NCBI GenBank assembly: GCA_032871835.1
Contig: CM065300.1
Span: forward strand, 1,927,768-1,991,767
DNA length: 64,000 nt
Direction of reading: 5' to 3'
DNA from: Dipteronia dyeriana
Lineage: Eukaryota; Streptophyta; Magnoliopsida; Sapindales; Sapindaceae
Shown here: in pieces, positions 48,303 through 58,920 of the stretch
How positions within the stretch are numbered: position 1 is the first letter of the stretch
Layout of the letters: every line of letters begins with the position of its first letter
Program-made: the position numbers and the translations under genes
Notes under the pieces: model-generated
Database searches by the model: none
The model's input: only the letters and a program-made list of their open reading frames with translations
What the model was told of the DNA's origin: nothing

Positions 48303-49189
48303 AGTATTGTCATTTACTTATAATAATAATAATAAGATCGGATCATGATTGCGATATGTTGGGGGTGTAACCGTGTTTTTTTTTTCAAAATATGACAAGG
48401 ATAAAGTTTGATCGAGACACATTAAAAGATCAAGCCACATGTTTACTGCTTGTGCAACCGTAATAACTATTCTCACACTTAACAAAAGTTTAATATAAAT
48501 ATTAAAAAAAAAAGATCAAATGAAAAAATATGGCCAAAACTCTTGAGTATAAGAAATCCTTTTAGAGGTTTTGACGGATTCGATTTCGAACTAAAACTGT
48601 CGAATTTAGACAAAACTCAAGTTCTCGTATTTATTTTATTTTTAAAAAAGTATAAATCGATCTAAAAACACATATTAATGTAAACATGTTTTGACAGTTT
48701 CGACGGATTCAGTTTAAAACCAAATATATGAATTTCACAAAAATTAAGGTTTAATGAGTACAAACTAGATTCAAATCACAAGTTTAATGTAAATAAACAA
48801 AATAAATTATCAAACGAAAAAGTATGACTATATAATAACCTATTTTGGGGGTTTCGACGGATTCAATTTTAAATTGAATTTGTCAAAACATACAAAACTC
48901 GAGTTCTCATGGTTAAGGTACAAAAATGAGTATAAATTGGTCTACGAACACATATTTAATATAAATATAAGGAACAATAAGGACCAAAGTTTAAAAAGCC
49001 TACAATACTTACATGTAAAATAAAAACTAATTTTTCTGTTTTTTACGGGTTCTGTTTTGAACCGAATCCGTGGAATTCACCAAAACTAAAGTTTAATGAG
49101 TATAAATTGTATTAAAAACACAAATCTGATCTAAATGTAAGCATAATAAAGGATCAAATGAAAAAACTATGGCTACAATTCTTGCATAA

Positions 49190-49728
49190 GGGTGTGTTTG
49201 GTACGGGGACGATACAGACGAATACAGTTGTTCCGTATTGTGTTTGGAATGTCTGTGACATAACCGTGGATCGTAGAGATATGTGTTTGGTACGGCTGAG
49301 ACAGAACAAGATAAGATATTAAAATGACTAATTGACCTCATGCTCCTCTGATTTATTCTCCTTCCTTCACAAACTTGAATAGGGATTATTGGATGAGATT
49401 TGTGGTTTAACATAGCTTCTTCTTAACAAACTAACACAAAATCAATAGAAAAATCACAAACAAAAACTTAAATCTTTACTTCTCACTACGATTGAGAGAA
49501 AGAAGGAAGAGAGAGAGGAGAGCGTGAGAGACTCGGAGAGGGAAATGACTTTAGGTTTTATTTTATAGTTGATATTTTTGTAATTTTGGGAAGTATTAAG
49601 GGTAAAAGAGTCTTTTCGAGGCTTGTCTCATGCATGAGACAAGTCTGCACTAGGATTAGGGGTGGGGCATTTTGTTTTTGTTTTTTATCTCACGTTGTCC
49701 CGATCTGTCCCGCGTATCAAACACACCC
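49190..49728. mobile_element. PIF/Harbinger-like MITE inside the satellite array
   Basis: TAA flanks both sides (49187-49189 and 49729-49731). Termini are GGGTGTGTTTGGTACGGGGA at the left and GGGTGTGTTTGATACGCGGG inward from the right, a Tourist-type end. Removing 539 bp plus one TAA restores a normal 167-bp satellite spacing, which confirms the boundaries. No gene is encoded. Confidence 0.92.
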
Positions 49729-50475
49729 TAAAAGTACCCGTTTATGAGGTTTCGACTGATTTGGTTTGAAACTGAATCCGTTGTCGAGTTCTCATAGTTA
49801 AATTACAAAAAAATGAATATAAATTGGTATAATAACACACGTTTAATATAAATATGAGCAATAATTAGAATCAAATAAAAAAAATATAGCCACAATACTT
49901 GCACAATTATTAAAACACATACTTTGGTGGTTTCGATGGGTTCAATTTCAAACAGAATATATGGAATTCGGAAAAAAACTCAAGTTTAATGTGTATAAAT
50001 TGGATTGGAAACACAAGTCAAGGGAAAACATACACGGAATAAACAATTAAATGACAAAACATATCTAAAATTCTTGCATATAAGAATCCGTTTTAGAGGT
50101 TTTGACATATTCAGGTTCAAATCGAATCCGTCAAAACAAACAAAACTCGAACTCTCATGGTTAAGGTACAAAAAAATGAGCATAAATCGGTCTAAACATA
50201 GGTTTTATATAAATATAAGCAACAATAAAGATAAAATGGAAAAAATGGCTATAATACTTACATATGAATTAAGAACTCATTTTTGTGTTTTTGACGGATT
50301 CGAGTTCTAACCGAACATGTAAAATTCGCCAAAACTCCAGTTTAAGAAGTAGTGTTGGAATGAAAGCGCATGTTTAAACGTTTAATCTAAATATATGCAA
50401 AATAAATGATCAAATGAAAAAACAATGCTACAATTCTTACATATAAGAACCCGTTTATGAGGTTTCGACAGAAAC

Positions 50476-50987
50476 TAGTGGTGTAACATTGGGCCGGCCC
50501 TGCCCGTTTTGACACGGCACGCGGGCATGACATTGGTAGGCCGTGTCGTGCCGGTCCGCGTGCCAGCTAGGCGGGCCAAACGGGCCAGCCCACTTTAATT
50601 TATTTTTTAAAAATATTAAAATTGTTAATAATGTCATAGAGTATGAACATCATAGAGTATTATGATATGACTCATAACCCTTGTCCGAGTAAGTATGTTT
50701 TCCTTTACTTTTTTCTCATTTCTATATAGGTTATATCTCTATTTATTCCTCTTGTTTATCCGATGTGAGATGTGAGATTGAATTTTCATTTCCATTCATT
50801 GATACACGTATATAACATACTGATATTCTCTTGAGTCCATTTTTTTTTATCTAAATATGGAAACCATAGAGAGAGTTGGGAGGTCTATTAAAATTAAATA
50901 ATGGTTTTATTAAAAAAATCAAATAAACAATCTATTGATATTATATTATTATACAATAATTTCTAACTTTTCCATTTATGAATAAAA

Positions 50988-51029
<42 letters not shown>

Positions 51030-51473
51030 CATTAAATATCATTCACATACTATTCTTCTCTAATCTTGGTCATATTAATTGTTTATAATCATAATTGTAT
51101 TTAATCTCATATCCCACATCGAAAAAATAAGAGCATTGAAGAGATGTCTAACTAATATAAAAATAAGGGAAAAATAAATAAAAAATTACTTATCTAAACA
51201 AGGGTTATGAACCATGGTTCAATACACTTCAATATCATTTATCTTTAAAACATTTTATTTTTATAAATAAAATGTTTTTTTTTACAGTTTTTTTTAATAT
51301 AATTTGGTCCGTCTTGCTGACGGTTGGGCATGGCACGTCGGCCAGGCGTGTGGCCGATATACCTGGCCGAGCCAGCACGACGTGCCTAGATCTAGGGCCC
51401 GACAATGTGGGCTGTGGCCGTGCTTGCCTTCCTTGGCAGGCCCATCCAGACCTGTTTCATATTTACACAACTA
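50476..51473. mobile_element. Non-autonomous hAT-like element, copy B
   Basis: Flanks ACAGAAAC (50468-50475) and ACATAAAC (51474-51481) match at 7 of 8 positions. The ends are TAGTGGTGTAAC and, inward from the right, TAGTTGTGTAAA. GC-rich subterminal blocks (50489-50595 and 51305-51450) match those of copy A (1323-2439), and the internal order is reversed, so the two copies are in opposite orientation. Removing the element and one duplication restores a 174-bp satellite spacing. Confidence 0.9.
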
Positions 51474-51861
51474 ACATAAACCAAATCCATAAATACAAGC
51501 AAAACTTGAAAACTTATAGTTAAACAACAAAAAATGAATATAATCCTTAAGAACACATGTTTAATATAAATATAAGAAATAAAAAGTATGACAAAAAAAT
51601 GATTACGATACTTGTATAATTATTAAGAATATATTTCTGTGGTTTTGACGGATTCGGTTTCAAACCGAATTTATAGAATTTGTCAAAACTCGGGTTTAAT
51701 GAGTATAAATTGAATAAAAATACAACTTTAGTTTGTGTGTGAATCAAACCCCATCACAGCCGTTAATTTTTTTTGTCTCAGAAATCTCATCAGATGAGTC
51801 AGACTAACGCACAAACACGTTATCTGTTCCATTGACCACACCGTATAATTACTTTTCACTC

Positions 51862-51873
51862 TTTTGGCGCCAA
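51862..51873 (+). promoter_or_regulatory. E2F site upstream of SLD5
   Basis: TTTTGGCGCCAA lies about 105 bp upstream of the SLD5 start codon. It contains the E2F consensus TTTGGCGC on the plus strand and TTGGCGCC on the minus strand. S-phase genes of plants, including replication-fork components, are typical E2F targets. Confidence 0.7.
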
Positions 51874-51975
51874 CTCGGGATATATTTTCGTTTTTTTCCC
51901 GTCTTGTTAATTTTTTAGAAGTAGACTAGCTAAATTTTGATTGATCAAAGAAAAAAGTATTCGGAATCGGATCAA

Positions 51976-54905
51976 ATGGCTGAGGATTTCGGCGAGGGTT
52001 CGACGGCCGGGATGGACGAGTACGAGACGTTGATGGCGACGACCGACGTGGAGTTGCTGAAAACGGCGTTGCGTAACGAGAAGGCAGCGCCGGAGATTCT
52101 TCAAATTCAGACTCAGTTGGTCAAGAGAGCCAGAGAGCAGATCCAATTAATGGTAAGCTTTAACCAAATTCAAAACCCTAGCATCATTTTTATTCTCATT
52201 TTTCTTTTAAGTTAATCGCTTGATTTGAACTCGAACTTGTTTGAAGCAAATAAGTTGTTGTTTAGAGAAAACTCATCGATTCAAAAATGAATTAGGTTAT
52301 TATAGTGATGCAATCATGGTTTTTTATTTTTTTGCTCCTCAATTTTGCATTTCAGGAGTTTTTTTGTTGTCAAATTTGTAAAAATTGATTTTATATTGAA
52401 AACTGAAACTATTAGTAATTTTTTGAAAATTTGAATGCAAATTGTAAAAATTCGACCCGAACAGTGCATATTAATTTGTTAATTTACAGGAAGAAACAGT
52501 GGAGGAATTCGAGCAAAGTGGTATGGATCCTCTCACAGTATCACTCTACCAGATGGACTTGGACAGGGCTCAGTTTCTGTTGAGATCTTATCTTCGGATT
52601 CGGCTCCAGAAGGTAGTTAAATATATGCTTTGATGTGCTTTGTCTCAATTTGATTTTACATTATCACTTTTGAATTTGAAAGCAATCGAGAGCAATTGTG
52701 GGAAATTCTCTGCAAAGAAGACTATGTTACTGATTTCAAATGTTGATTGCATTTATTTGTCTCTTGAGTTGTGTTTTGCAGCTTGAGAAATACATGTTTT
52801 ACATCTGGAAAGATGATAGTCTCCGGAATCGGCTGTCTGAACCAGAGATTTTTTTTGTTAAAAGGTGAAAAAGCTTTGTGTACCTTCTGTATTTACTTTG
52901 AAAATTACATGCATCGGGGTTGTTGTGCTTAATATTTAAGTGACTGTATTGATTCAGGTGTATTGATGATATGGAAAAACATCTTGAAGAAACCGTTCTC
53001 TCAAAGTTGCCTGATAATTATCAATCCGCTGGAAGGCAATCTATAATAAGTGAAGAAGATGACATGGGTACTCAATTACATTTCGACCATATGAATCAAA
53101 CATTTTTGTTCATTTTTAATAGCTATTGCATACACTGTTTATGTGTGTGGGTGGTAATGTGACTTTTGTTTTTGCTGGATCCTCTTTGGCTCAGCAACAT
53201 ATGTTTGAAATAGCCTTATTAAACCATGATAATTGGTATGATATGAAGTTGCAATTCTCCGAGCCTAAAGTATCAACCCTCCATATCGATGTTAGTGTGT
53301 TGATTGTTTTCTCAAGTTTTGAATTGGATGCAGCAGCCAGCAGCTTGTATTTGGATGTTAGCATTGAGACCATGATAGTTTGTATGATAAGAATTTGCAT
53401 TTTTCCGTGCCTAAAGTATTTACCCACAATATGGATGTTAGTTTGTTAATTGTTTTCTCAAGTTTTGAATTGGATGCAGCGGCTTGTATTTGGCTTTTAG
53501 CATCAAGACAATGATAGTTGGTATGATATGAAGTTGCATGGATGTTAGTTTGTTGATTGTTTCTCAAGTTGAGTTGGTGGATGCAGCTGCTTGTATTTGG
53601 CTTTTAGCATCAAGACCATGATAGTTGGTATGATATGAAGTTGCATGGATGTTAGCTTGTTGATTGTTTCTCAAGTTGAGTTGGGTGCAGCTGATTGTAT
53701 TTGGGTTTTAGCATCATGACCATGATAGTTTGTATGATATGAAGTTGCATTGTTCCGTGCATAAAGTATTTACCCGCAATATGGATGTTAGTTTGTTGAT
53801 TGTTTTCTCAAGTTTTGAATTGGTTGCAACTGCTTGTATTTGGCTTTTAGTATTCTAATCAAGACCATCCCATCTGTTGCTTGTTAGGCTAGCCTGTACT
53901 GTTCTGCTTCATATGACATATTGCATATAAACTTGAAGTTTTGTTTTTAATTCAAGTACACATGTTACATGTATGTGAATTAGCTATGTTAAACAATTCT
54001 ACTGTGTATAGTTAACTAATTAACTATGGTTGGAAGTTTTAATTTTATATGCTAAAGTATCAACTTTCAATTTTGGCATTTCTTAATAATATTGTAAGGG
54101 GTTGTTAATCCTTTCAAGTTATGAATTAGATGCTGCTGCTGCTGCTGCTTGCATTTGGATTTTAACATCCCTATTTCTGCTTCATGTGAATTCATATTGC
54201 ATATAAGCTTGAAGATTTGATTATTACTATTTTTTTTGTGTCATTGAGACCATTTTACGAAACCATTCCCACTATTCCGTGTCTATCGTTTTTCTCTCTT
54301 ATCATATCTAGTCCATATTGGATTACGGATTACCCTTTGCTCTTTGTTTTTAGCCTTTCATCGTGCATACTTACAAACAAATGAAACCACAGTTGTATGT
54401 TTAGGCGTGGATGACTGTAAAGTTGCTAACATCTATATGAATCTTTTCCTTTTATCATTTTGCCACAATCATTCATTTTTCATACAAACAACATTGGTTC
54501 ACAGATCCATCCAAGCTCTTGGATATGTGTCTGTGACTTAACAAGTGCCTGATCAGCCCCCATTTATGAATTGATTAGATTCCATTGTGCTTCTGAATTG
54601 TGTGATGCCACTAATTCGTGGTCTGTACATGTGTTTAATTACAGTGCCGGAGCCACAATTGGACACCTTTGTAGCATGCAAAAGCAGCAACCGTTTTGTC
54701 TCTCTCAGGCTTGTTGACAGGTACAAATCTTCTTTTTTTTGGCATTTACTTTCTCTCATCTTCTCTTTTTTCCAAAAACAAGTCTGTAAATTTGCATTTA
54801 TCAACCTTCAGTGGGAGACCTTTGGAGATGGAGCGCCATGATGTATCCTTCGTCCTCTACAAAGTTATAAAAGACAAGATCGGTGTGGACGTTGATCTGG
54901 TATGA
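51976..54905 (+). CDS. SLD5: GINS complex subunit SLD5, six exons
   Basis: This is one of four GINS subunits, which with CDC45 and MCM2-7 form the CMG replicative helicase. Exons 51976-52152, 52490-52612, 52782-52864, 52958-53067, 54645-54720 and 54812-54905, all GT-AG, sum to 663 nt, or 220 residues. The N-terminal helical A domain includes LKTALRNEKAAPEILQ, YQMDLDRAQFLLRSYLRIRL and LEKYMFYIW; a linker runs through SIISEEDD; the small B domain starts at VPEPQLDTFV and includes FVSLRL. Junction codons are split at exons 3/4 (AG|G), 4/5 (G|TG) and 5/6 (AG|T). The ATG chosen is preferred over an in-frame upstream Met (51937), because the MAEDF start fits family length and lies 105 bp after an E2F site. 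Intron 4 (53068-54644) is swollen by tandem repeats. The gene converges on the EF-hand gene. Confidence 0.95.
53224..53866. repeat. Five-copy tandem repeat inside SLD5 intron 4
   Basis: Copies begin with CCATGATAGTTGGTATGATA or a variant at 53224, 53370, 53509, 53616 and 53720. Lengths are about 146, 139, 107, 104 and 147 bp. The two central copies lack the segment TTCCGTGCCTAAAGTATTTA. A degenerate sixth piece with a CTG triplet run lies at about 54108-54172. Apparent open frames at 53126-53567 are produced by these repeats. Confidence 0.9.
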
Positions 54906-55290
54906 GCCTGCTACACTGGATTCAAACTCCATTTCGTCAAAATATCAGAGACAAATAATTTTTATTTATTTTTAATGAAAAATTATTTTATTTTATTTTT
55001 GAGGAAAAGAAATTATTTTATTTAAGTAGACAAGTAGTTATAAACTTATAATACATAAATAACAAACGCCTTCCCGTGTGATAAATGGCCAGTTGGCGAA
55101 TCATCTGGAATATTCCAGCTTTCCAGGCTTTTAAACGACTTCGTTTTTGTGTTTGAATCACATTCAAACACAAAAAACAAATCAAAAACAATTATTCAAA
55201 GACACGCGTTGATACAATTCCAAAAACCAAAAATTCATTATTTGCTAATAATTTTTCTGCCAAAAAGAAAGCATTACAAGAGCCAATATT

Positions 55291-55788
55291 TCAAAGACGA
55301 TCAACGGCCAGGATTTTAAGCAGTCCATCAAAAGAAACACCTTCCCTGTCATCACCACCGCCCAATTTAATCATAGCTTTGATATCATCATCACTTGCCT
55401 CGAAACCAGCCGACCTCATATAACTCTTCAAATCGCCGTGACTCAGCATCCCGTCGCCGTCCGTATCCATCACTTTGAAAACATCCTCCATGACTCCACC
55501 GCCACCACCGCCGGCGGATTTCCTCTTCCCGTAATCCAGCACCCGCTCAAACTCGTCGTACTCCACGAACCCGTTCCGATTCAAGTCAGCCTCCGAAATC
55601 ATGCTCCTGATTATCTCCTCCCTCTCGCGACCATCGCTGCTGCAGGAGAGGCCGGAGTAGAAAGCCCTCAGGTCGTCTCCGCTGATCTTCCCGTCGTGGT
55701 CCGTGTCCAGCACGTCGAAAGCCTGCCGGAAACCTGCACCCGTCGCCGCCTCCTCACGTGACGGCAGCCTGCTCCCGATCGGACACAT
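55291..55788 (-). CDS. EF-hand calcium-binding protein, CP1/CML-like
   Basis: This is a 165-residue intronless protein, a probable cytosolic calcium sensor. EF-hand loops: residues 28-39 (DTDHDGKISGDD, Asp at position 12 instead of Glu), 68-79 (DLNRNGFVEYDE, canonical) and 108-119 (DTDGDGMLSHGD, Asp at position 12). A fourth hand near 143-155 (GGGDDREGVSFDG) has lost the spaced acidic ligands and probably does not bind calcium. A GGGGGG linker (about 93-98) separates the two halves. The N-terminal MCPIG and overall layout recall Arabidopsis calcium-binding protein CP1. A Ser/Gly-rich start and high local GC are typical of this intronless family. The ATG used is the first in the frame. The stop codon lies 385 bp from the SLD5 stop, and the genes converge. 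Confidence 0.92.
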   Translation of the reverse strand: MCPIGSRLPSREEAATGAGFRQAFDVLDTDHDGKISGDDLRAFYSGLSCSSDGREREEIIRSMISEADLNRNGFVEYDEFERVLDYGKRKSAGGGGGGVMEDVFKVMDTDGDGMLSHGDLKSYMRSAGFEASDDDIKAMIKLGGGDDREGVSFDGLLKILAVDRL

Positions 55789-55812
55789 TTCGTATGTTTT
55801 TGAGAGGTTTTA

Positions 55813-55826
55813 CGTTTCGCGAAACG
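55813..55826. promoter_or_regulatory. 14-bp perfect palindrome in the EF-hand gene leader
   Basis: CGTTTCGCGAAACG lies 25 bp upstream of the start codon, within the probable 5' leader. A second half-similar word TTTTTGCGAAAATCG follows at about 55829. Its function is unknown. Confidence 0.4.
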
Positions 55827-55930
55827 CTTTTTGCGAAAATCGTGTGAGAGAAAATCTATAAAGAGTTTTTTGTTTTGGTTTTTGGTAGCTGTAGTTTTGG
55901 AGGTTCAAGTTCGGTTGTTTGGTTTATATA

Positions 55931-55938
55931 TATTTATA
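55931..55938 (-). promoter_or_regulatory. TATA box of the EF-hand gene
   Basis: The minus strand reads TATAAATA, about 145 bp upstream of the start codon. A G-box GCCACGTGG lies further upstream at 56007-56015, which would suit stress- or light-responsive control. Confidence 0.55.
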
Positions 55939-56019
55939 GAGAGAGATGGAAAATGTAGGCTTCAAGAATTGTGGGGTCTACAGAGTGTTTGATTGACTAG
56001 GTTTTTGCCACGTGGTTTG

Positions 56020-57346
56020 AATTCGATTGGTTAGATACGTATGTCGTGACGTAAGGAAGTTTGAGAGGTCGGTGTGAATTTCGCGATTTCGGAGAAAGAT
56101 CTCAACACATCCATAGGTGCGATTTCAGAGCAAATCTTCTGTGCATCCTTTAAACACATCTGGATTGGTCCGATCTCGGAAACAAAAATCTTATTTTCAA
56201 ATCGTTTAAGTATCTGAGTACGCGGATTGGTGTTGAGTCTAAAAATATTTTTAGGTGGATGGACATTATCTCTTTCTGCATAGATGATGTATATTTAAAA
56301 ATAGATAAATATATCTTAAAAGATAATAGAGAGAGGGTAATACTGATCGAGCAAAAGTGAACTCTTAATAATATCAAAACGATTACGTTACAATAAGTAT
56401 GTATCATTTTCAATGATAGTGTCATGACTTGCGCAATATAGATAACCAATCGAATACATTTATCAAAATCTATTTCATGATTTTAGCGGCGGATGCAACA
56501 AAGAATTTCACGTGATTTTGAGGATCAATTTGGAAATTGGGCTGGTCGAGTGGTCGGTTTAGACAACATGCAGAGACTGCCAGACTGGTAGGTTTTGGAT
56601 TATTTTTTTTTGCAGCAATCTTGACTCTTCTGTCGACTTTTTTTTGGTTTGTTTTAGTGTCCAAGAAGTCCAAATCATGTGGAGGTGTGCTCTATTTAAT
56701 AAGGTTGGGTGACCTTTCAAGCTTTCAAATTTGTAGCAATTTTTCCAAATTTGTTTATATGCAAACATTGAGAGAGATTATTTTAATGTATATTAAAGCA
56801 CATATGTGAATGTCAAAAGAGAATTGTTTTGAAGTGATAGAATCCAAAAAGAATGGACAAAATTTTAAAAGGGTAAATATATAATTGATTTTGGACTCCA
56901 ATCGATTCTTGAATTAAAGTAATTACAATAATTTGTGTACTTTTAAAGTGAACCACGTGTATGATGTATGGGAAAACGACAAAATTTACTGACCACACAC
57001 TTATCAGAGTCACAACTCTTTGTTTGACATTAAGTAAATGAAGTTTGACTATCACAGGAAGAACCCTTTCTGTACCACAATTTGTGTCTAGATGACTGAT
57101 ACCATTCGACTTTCAAATTAATTTAAGTAGTATCTCTTTTCTAAATAGCGATGGATGTACACTTCTTATAGTAAGAGATTCGAATTTCAATGAATACATC
57201 TTATAAATATAGATAGAGAGTTTTCTTTCGATTAAAAAAAGTAGTTATTCCATGTGTTAGAAATTTTCTTACGATTTATAAAAGTAGTTATCCGGACTGT
57301 ATATGTATTATCTTATCTTGACAAGTCTCAACATTATAATTTGTAA
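56020..57346. other. Gene-free stretch
   Basis: No gene is recognised. The small frames at 56150-56449, 56537-56809 and 56813-57055 carry no motif. A SINE-like word AGAGATTCGAATTTC occurs at about 57175-57190, but the A box is not convincing. Confidence 0.45.
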
Positions 57347-58194
57347 GGCATCGGCCTGTAGATGTTTTTCAGTTCGTTTCGTTTTTATTTTTTTAAAATG
57401 ATTTCGAAAACGAGTTCGTTAACCGTTTTTCATTTTATTTTTGAAAAAAAAACATGTGTTAAAAGTGAAATATTTAAAAAACACAAAATACTTGTTTTTT
57501 GTTTTTCATTTTTCATTTTTTTATATAAAAAAATCATTTTTTTAAAACTATTAATTGTACTGTTATGCGTTTTATATGACTATAACAAGACGAAACAAGA
57601 TTTTCAAATGACCAAAGTGTCCCTTATTTATATATATATATATATTCTAGAATAATTTATTTCTAACTAGAACTAAAAAAATTCATACAAATATATATAT
57701 ATATTATTTATACTATATATATATATAATATCAAATATTATATATTTATATGGGATATAATGTAAATACATATAAAAATATAATGTATATAATATGTAAT
57801 ATTATATATATATATATATATATTGTAATTATTTATTTGTAATTTAAGAGTTTAGTTTTGATTAATTCGTTTTTTTGATATATATTTTTTGAATTAATTT
57901 TTGATGTGTTAATTTTATTTAATTTAAAAATTACAATACACAGATTATATTAGTTAATTATGTAACCAATTTGTTTATAGTTGTAATAATATTAAACAAA
58001 ATGTCAAAATTGATATTTCAATTTTTTGTTAACCTAACAGACGCGTTTTTTCCGTTTTCATTTTTAAAATACAGTTTTCAGTATATGCTACTAGACGCGT
58101 TTTAAGAATTTGAATTTGAAACCAAAAAAACTGTTTTCATTTTTATTTTTATTTTTAAAAAATAACAACTGAAAAACGCTTACAGGACGGGTCC
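57347..58194. mobile_element. PIF/Harbinger-like non-autonomous element
   Basis: TAA flanks both ends (57344-57346 and 58195-58197). The left end reads GGCATCGGCCTGTAGATG and then TTTTTCAGTT; the right end read inward is GGACCCGTCCTGTAAGCG and then TTTTTCAGTT. The core (about 57640-57830) is rich in TATATA. There is no transposase. Confidence 0.85.
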
Positions 58195-58920
58195 TAATAG
58201 TTGTAATAGTTAATACATATATATATATTCAATATATGATGTCGCATTCCAAACATATTATGCATAATAGAATAAAGAACCGTATTCCAATCAGAACAAG
58301 TTACTATTATTCTAGATATATTATTGTGTTGTATGATTATAATATTTCCTAAAATGAAAACAACACATTTTGGTCGAGATAAGTTTTGTGAAAATGAAGA
58401 TTTTTGACAGGAACTTTTAATTTAGATAGTGAATGTGTTTTTCGAATCAAATTGGGTATGTGACATTTAACCGAAATTAACTTTTTTCTTTTCTTTTCGA
58501 ATCAATATCTATTTCCAGAAATTAACATCTATTTCGAATCAAATTGGGTATGGTACATTTCACAAAAATTAACTGCTATTTCAAATCAAATTTGGTATGT
58601 GACATTTCACAAAAATTAGCATGTATTTTGAATCAAATTGGGTATGTGACATTTGACATCTAGTTTGGAATGTTTGCAAATTGAGGGAGTGGGGAGAGAT
58701 ACCGATAGAAGCTAGGTTTGGAATAATTTGTGCAACATTTGCATTCTATCCAAAAAAAAAAGGGGAGGGGGGGAACCTTCAAATGTCTTGAAATATAATC
58801 ATAACCAATATTTCAAACATCATTATTCAAAAAGCCAAAAAAAAAAAAAAACATTTTATCGAATCATGAAACCTGACATAACTTGAATTCATGATTTTAT
58901 AAATTCAAGAGATATTATCA
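58195..58920. other. Gene-free stretch
   Basis: No gene is present. There are diverged repeats of ATCAAATTGGGTATGTGACATTT (four partial copies, about 58448-58665) and an A-rich run followed by a G-rich patch at about 58752-58775. Confidence 0.5.
58448..58665. repeat. Diverged short tandem repeat
   Basis: Variants of TCAAATTGGGTATGTGACA followed by TTTCACAAAAATTA recur four to five times at roughly 50-60 bp spacing. They are non-coding. Confidence 0.65.

Larger units (their letters stand above)
48540..51730. repeat. Satellite-like tandem array, about 175-bp monomers
   Basis: A diagnostic word GACGGATTC or a variant recurs at 48573, 48702, 48856, 49045, 49754, 49935, 50104, 50293, 50467 and 51647. 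After removing the two inserted elements the spacings are 129, 154, 189, 167, 181, 169, 189, 174 and 174 bp. Two monomer types alternate: one continues with AAACTCGAGTTCTCATGGTT, the other with AAAACTAAAGTTTAATGAGT. The array is about 1.6 kb of monomers, is diverged, and ends about 250 bp upstream of SLD5. Confidence 0.88.

Noticed and set aside
53126..53567. Open frames in SLD5 intron 4 as alternative exons.
   Set aside because: They arise from the tandem repeat, and the flanking exons join in phase without them.
57170..57240. A second SINE-like tRNA B box.
   Set aside because: No acceptable A box at the right distance.
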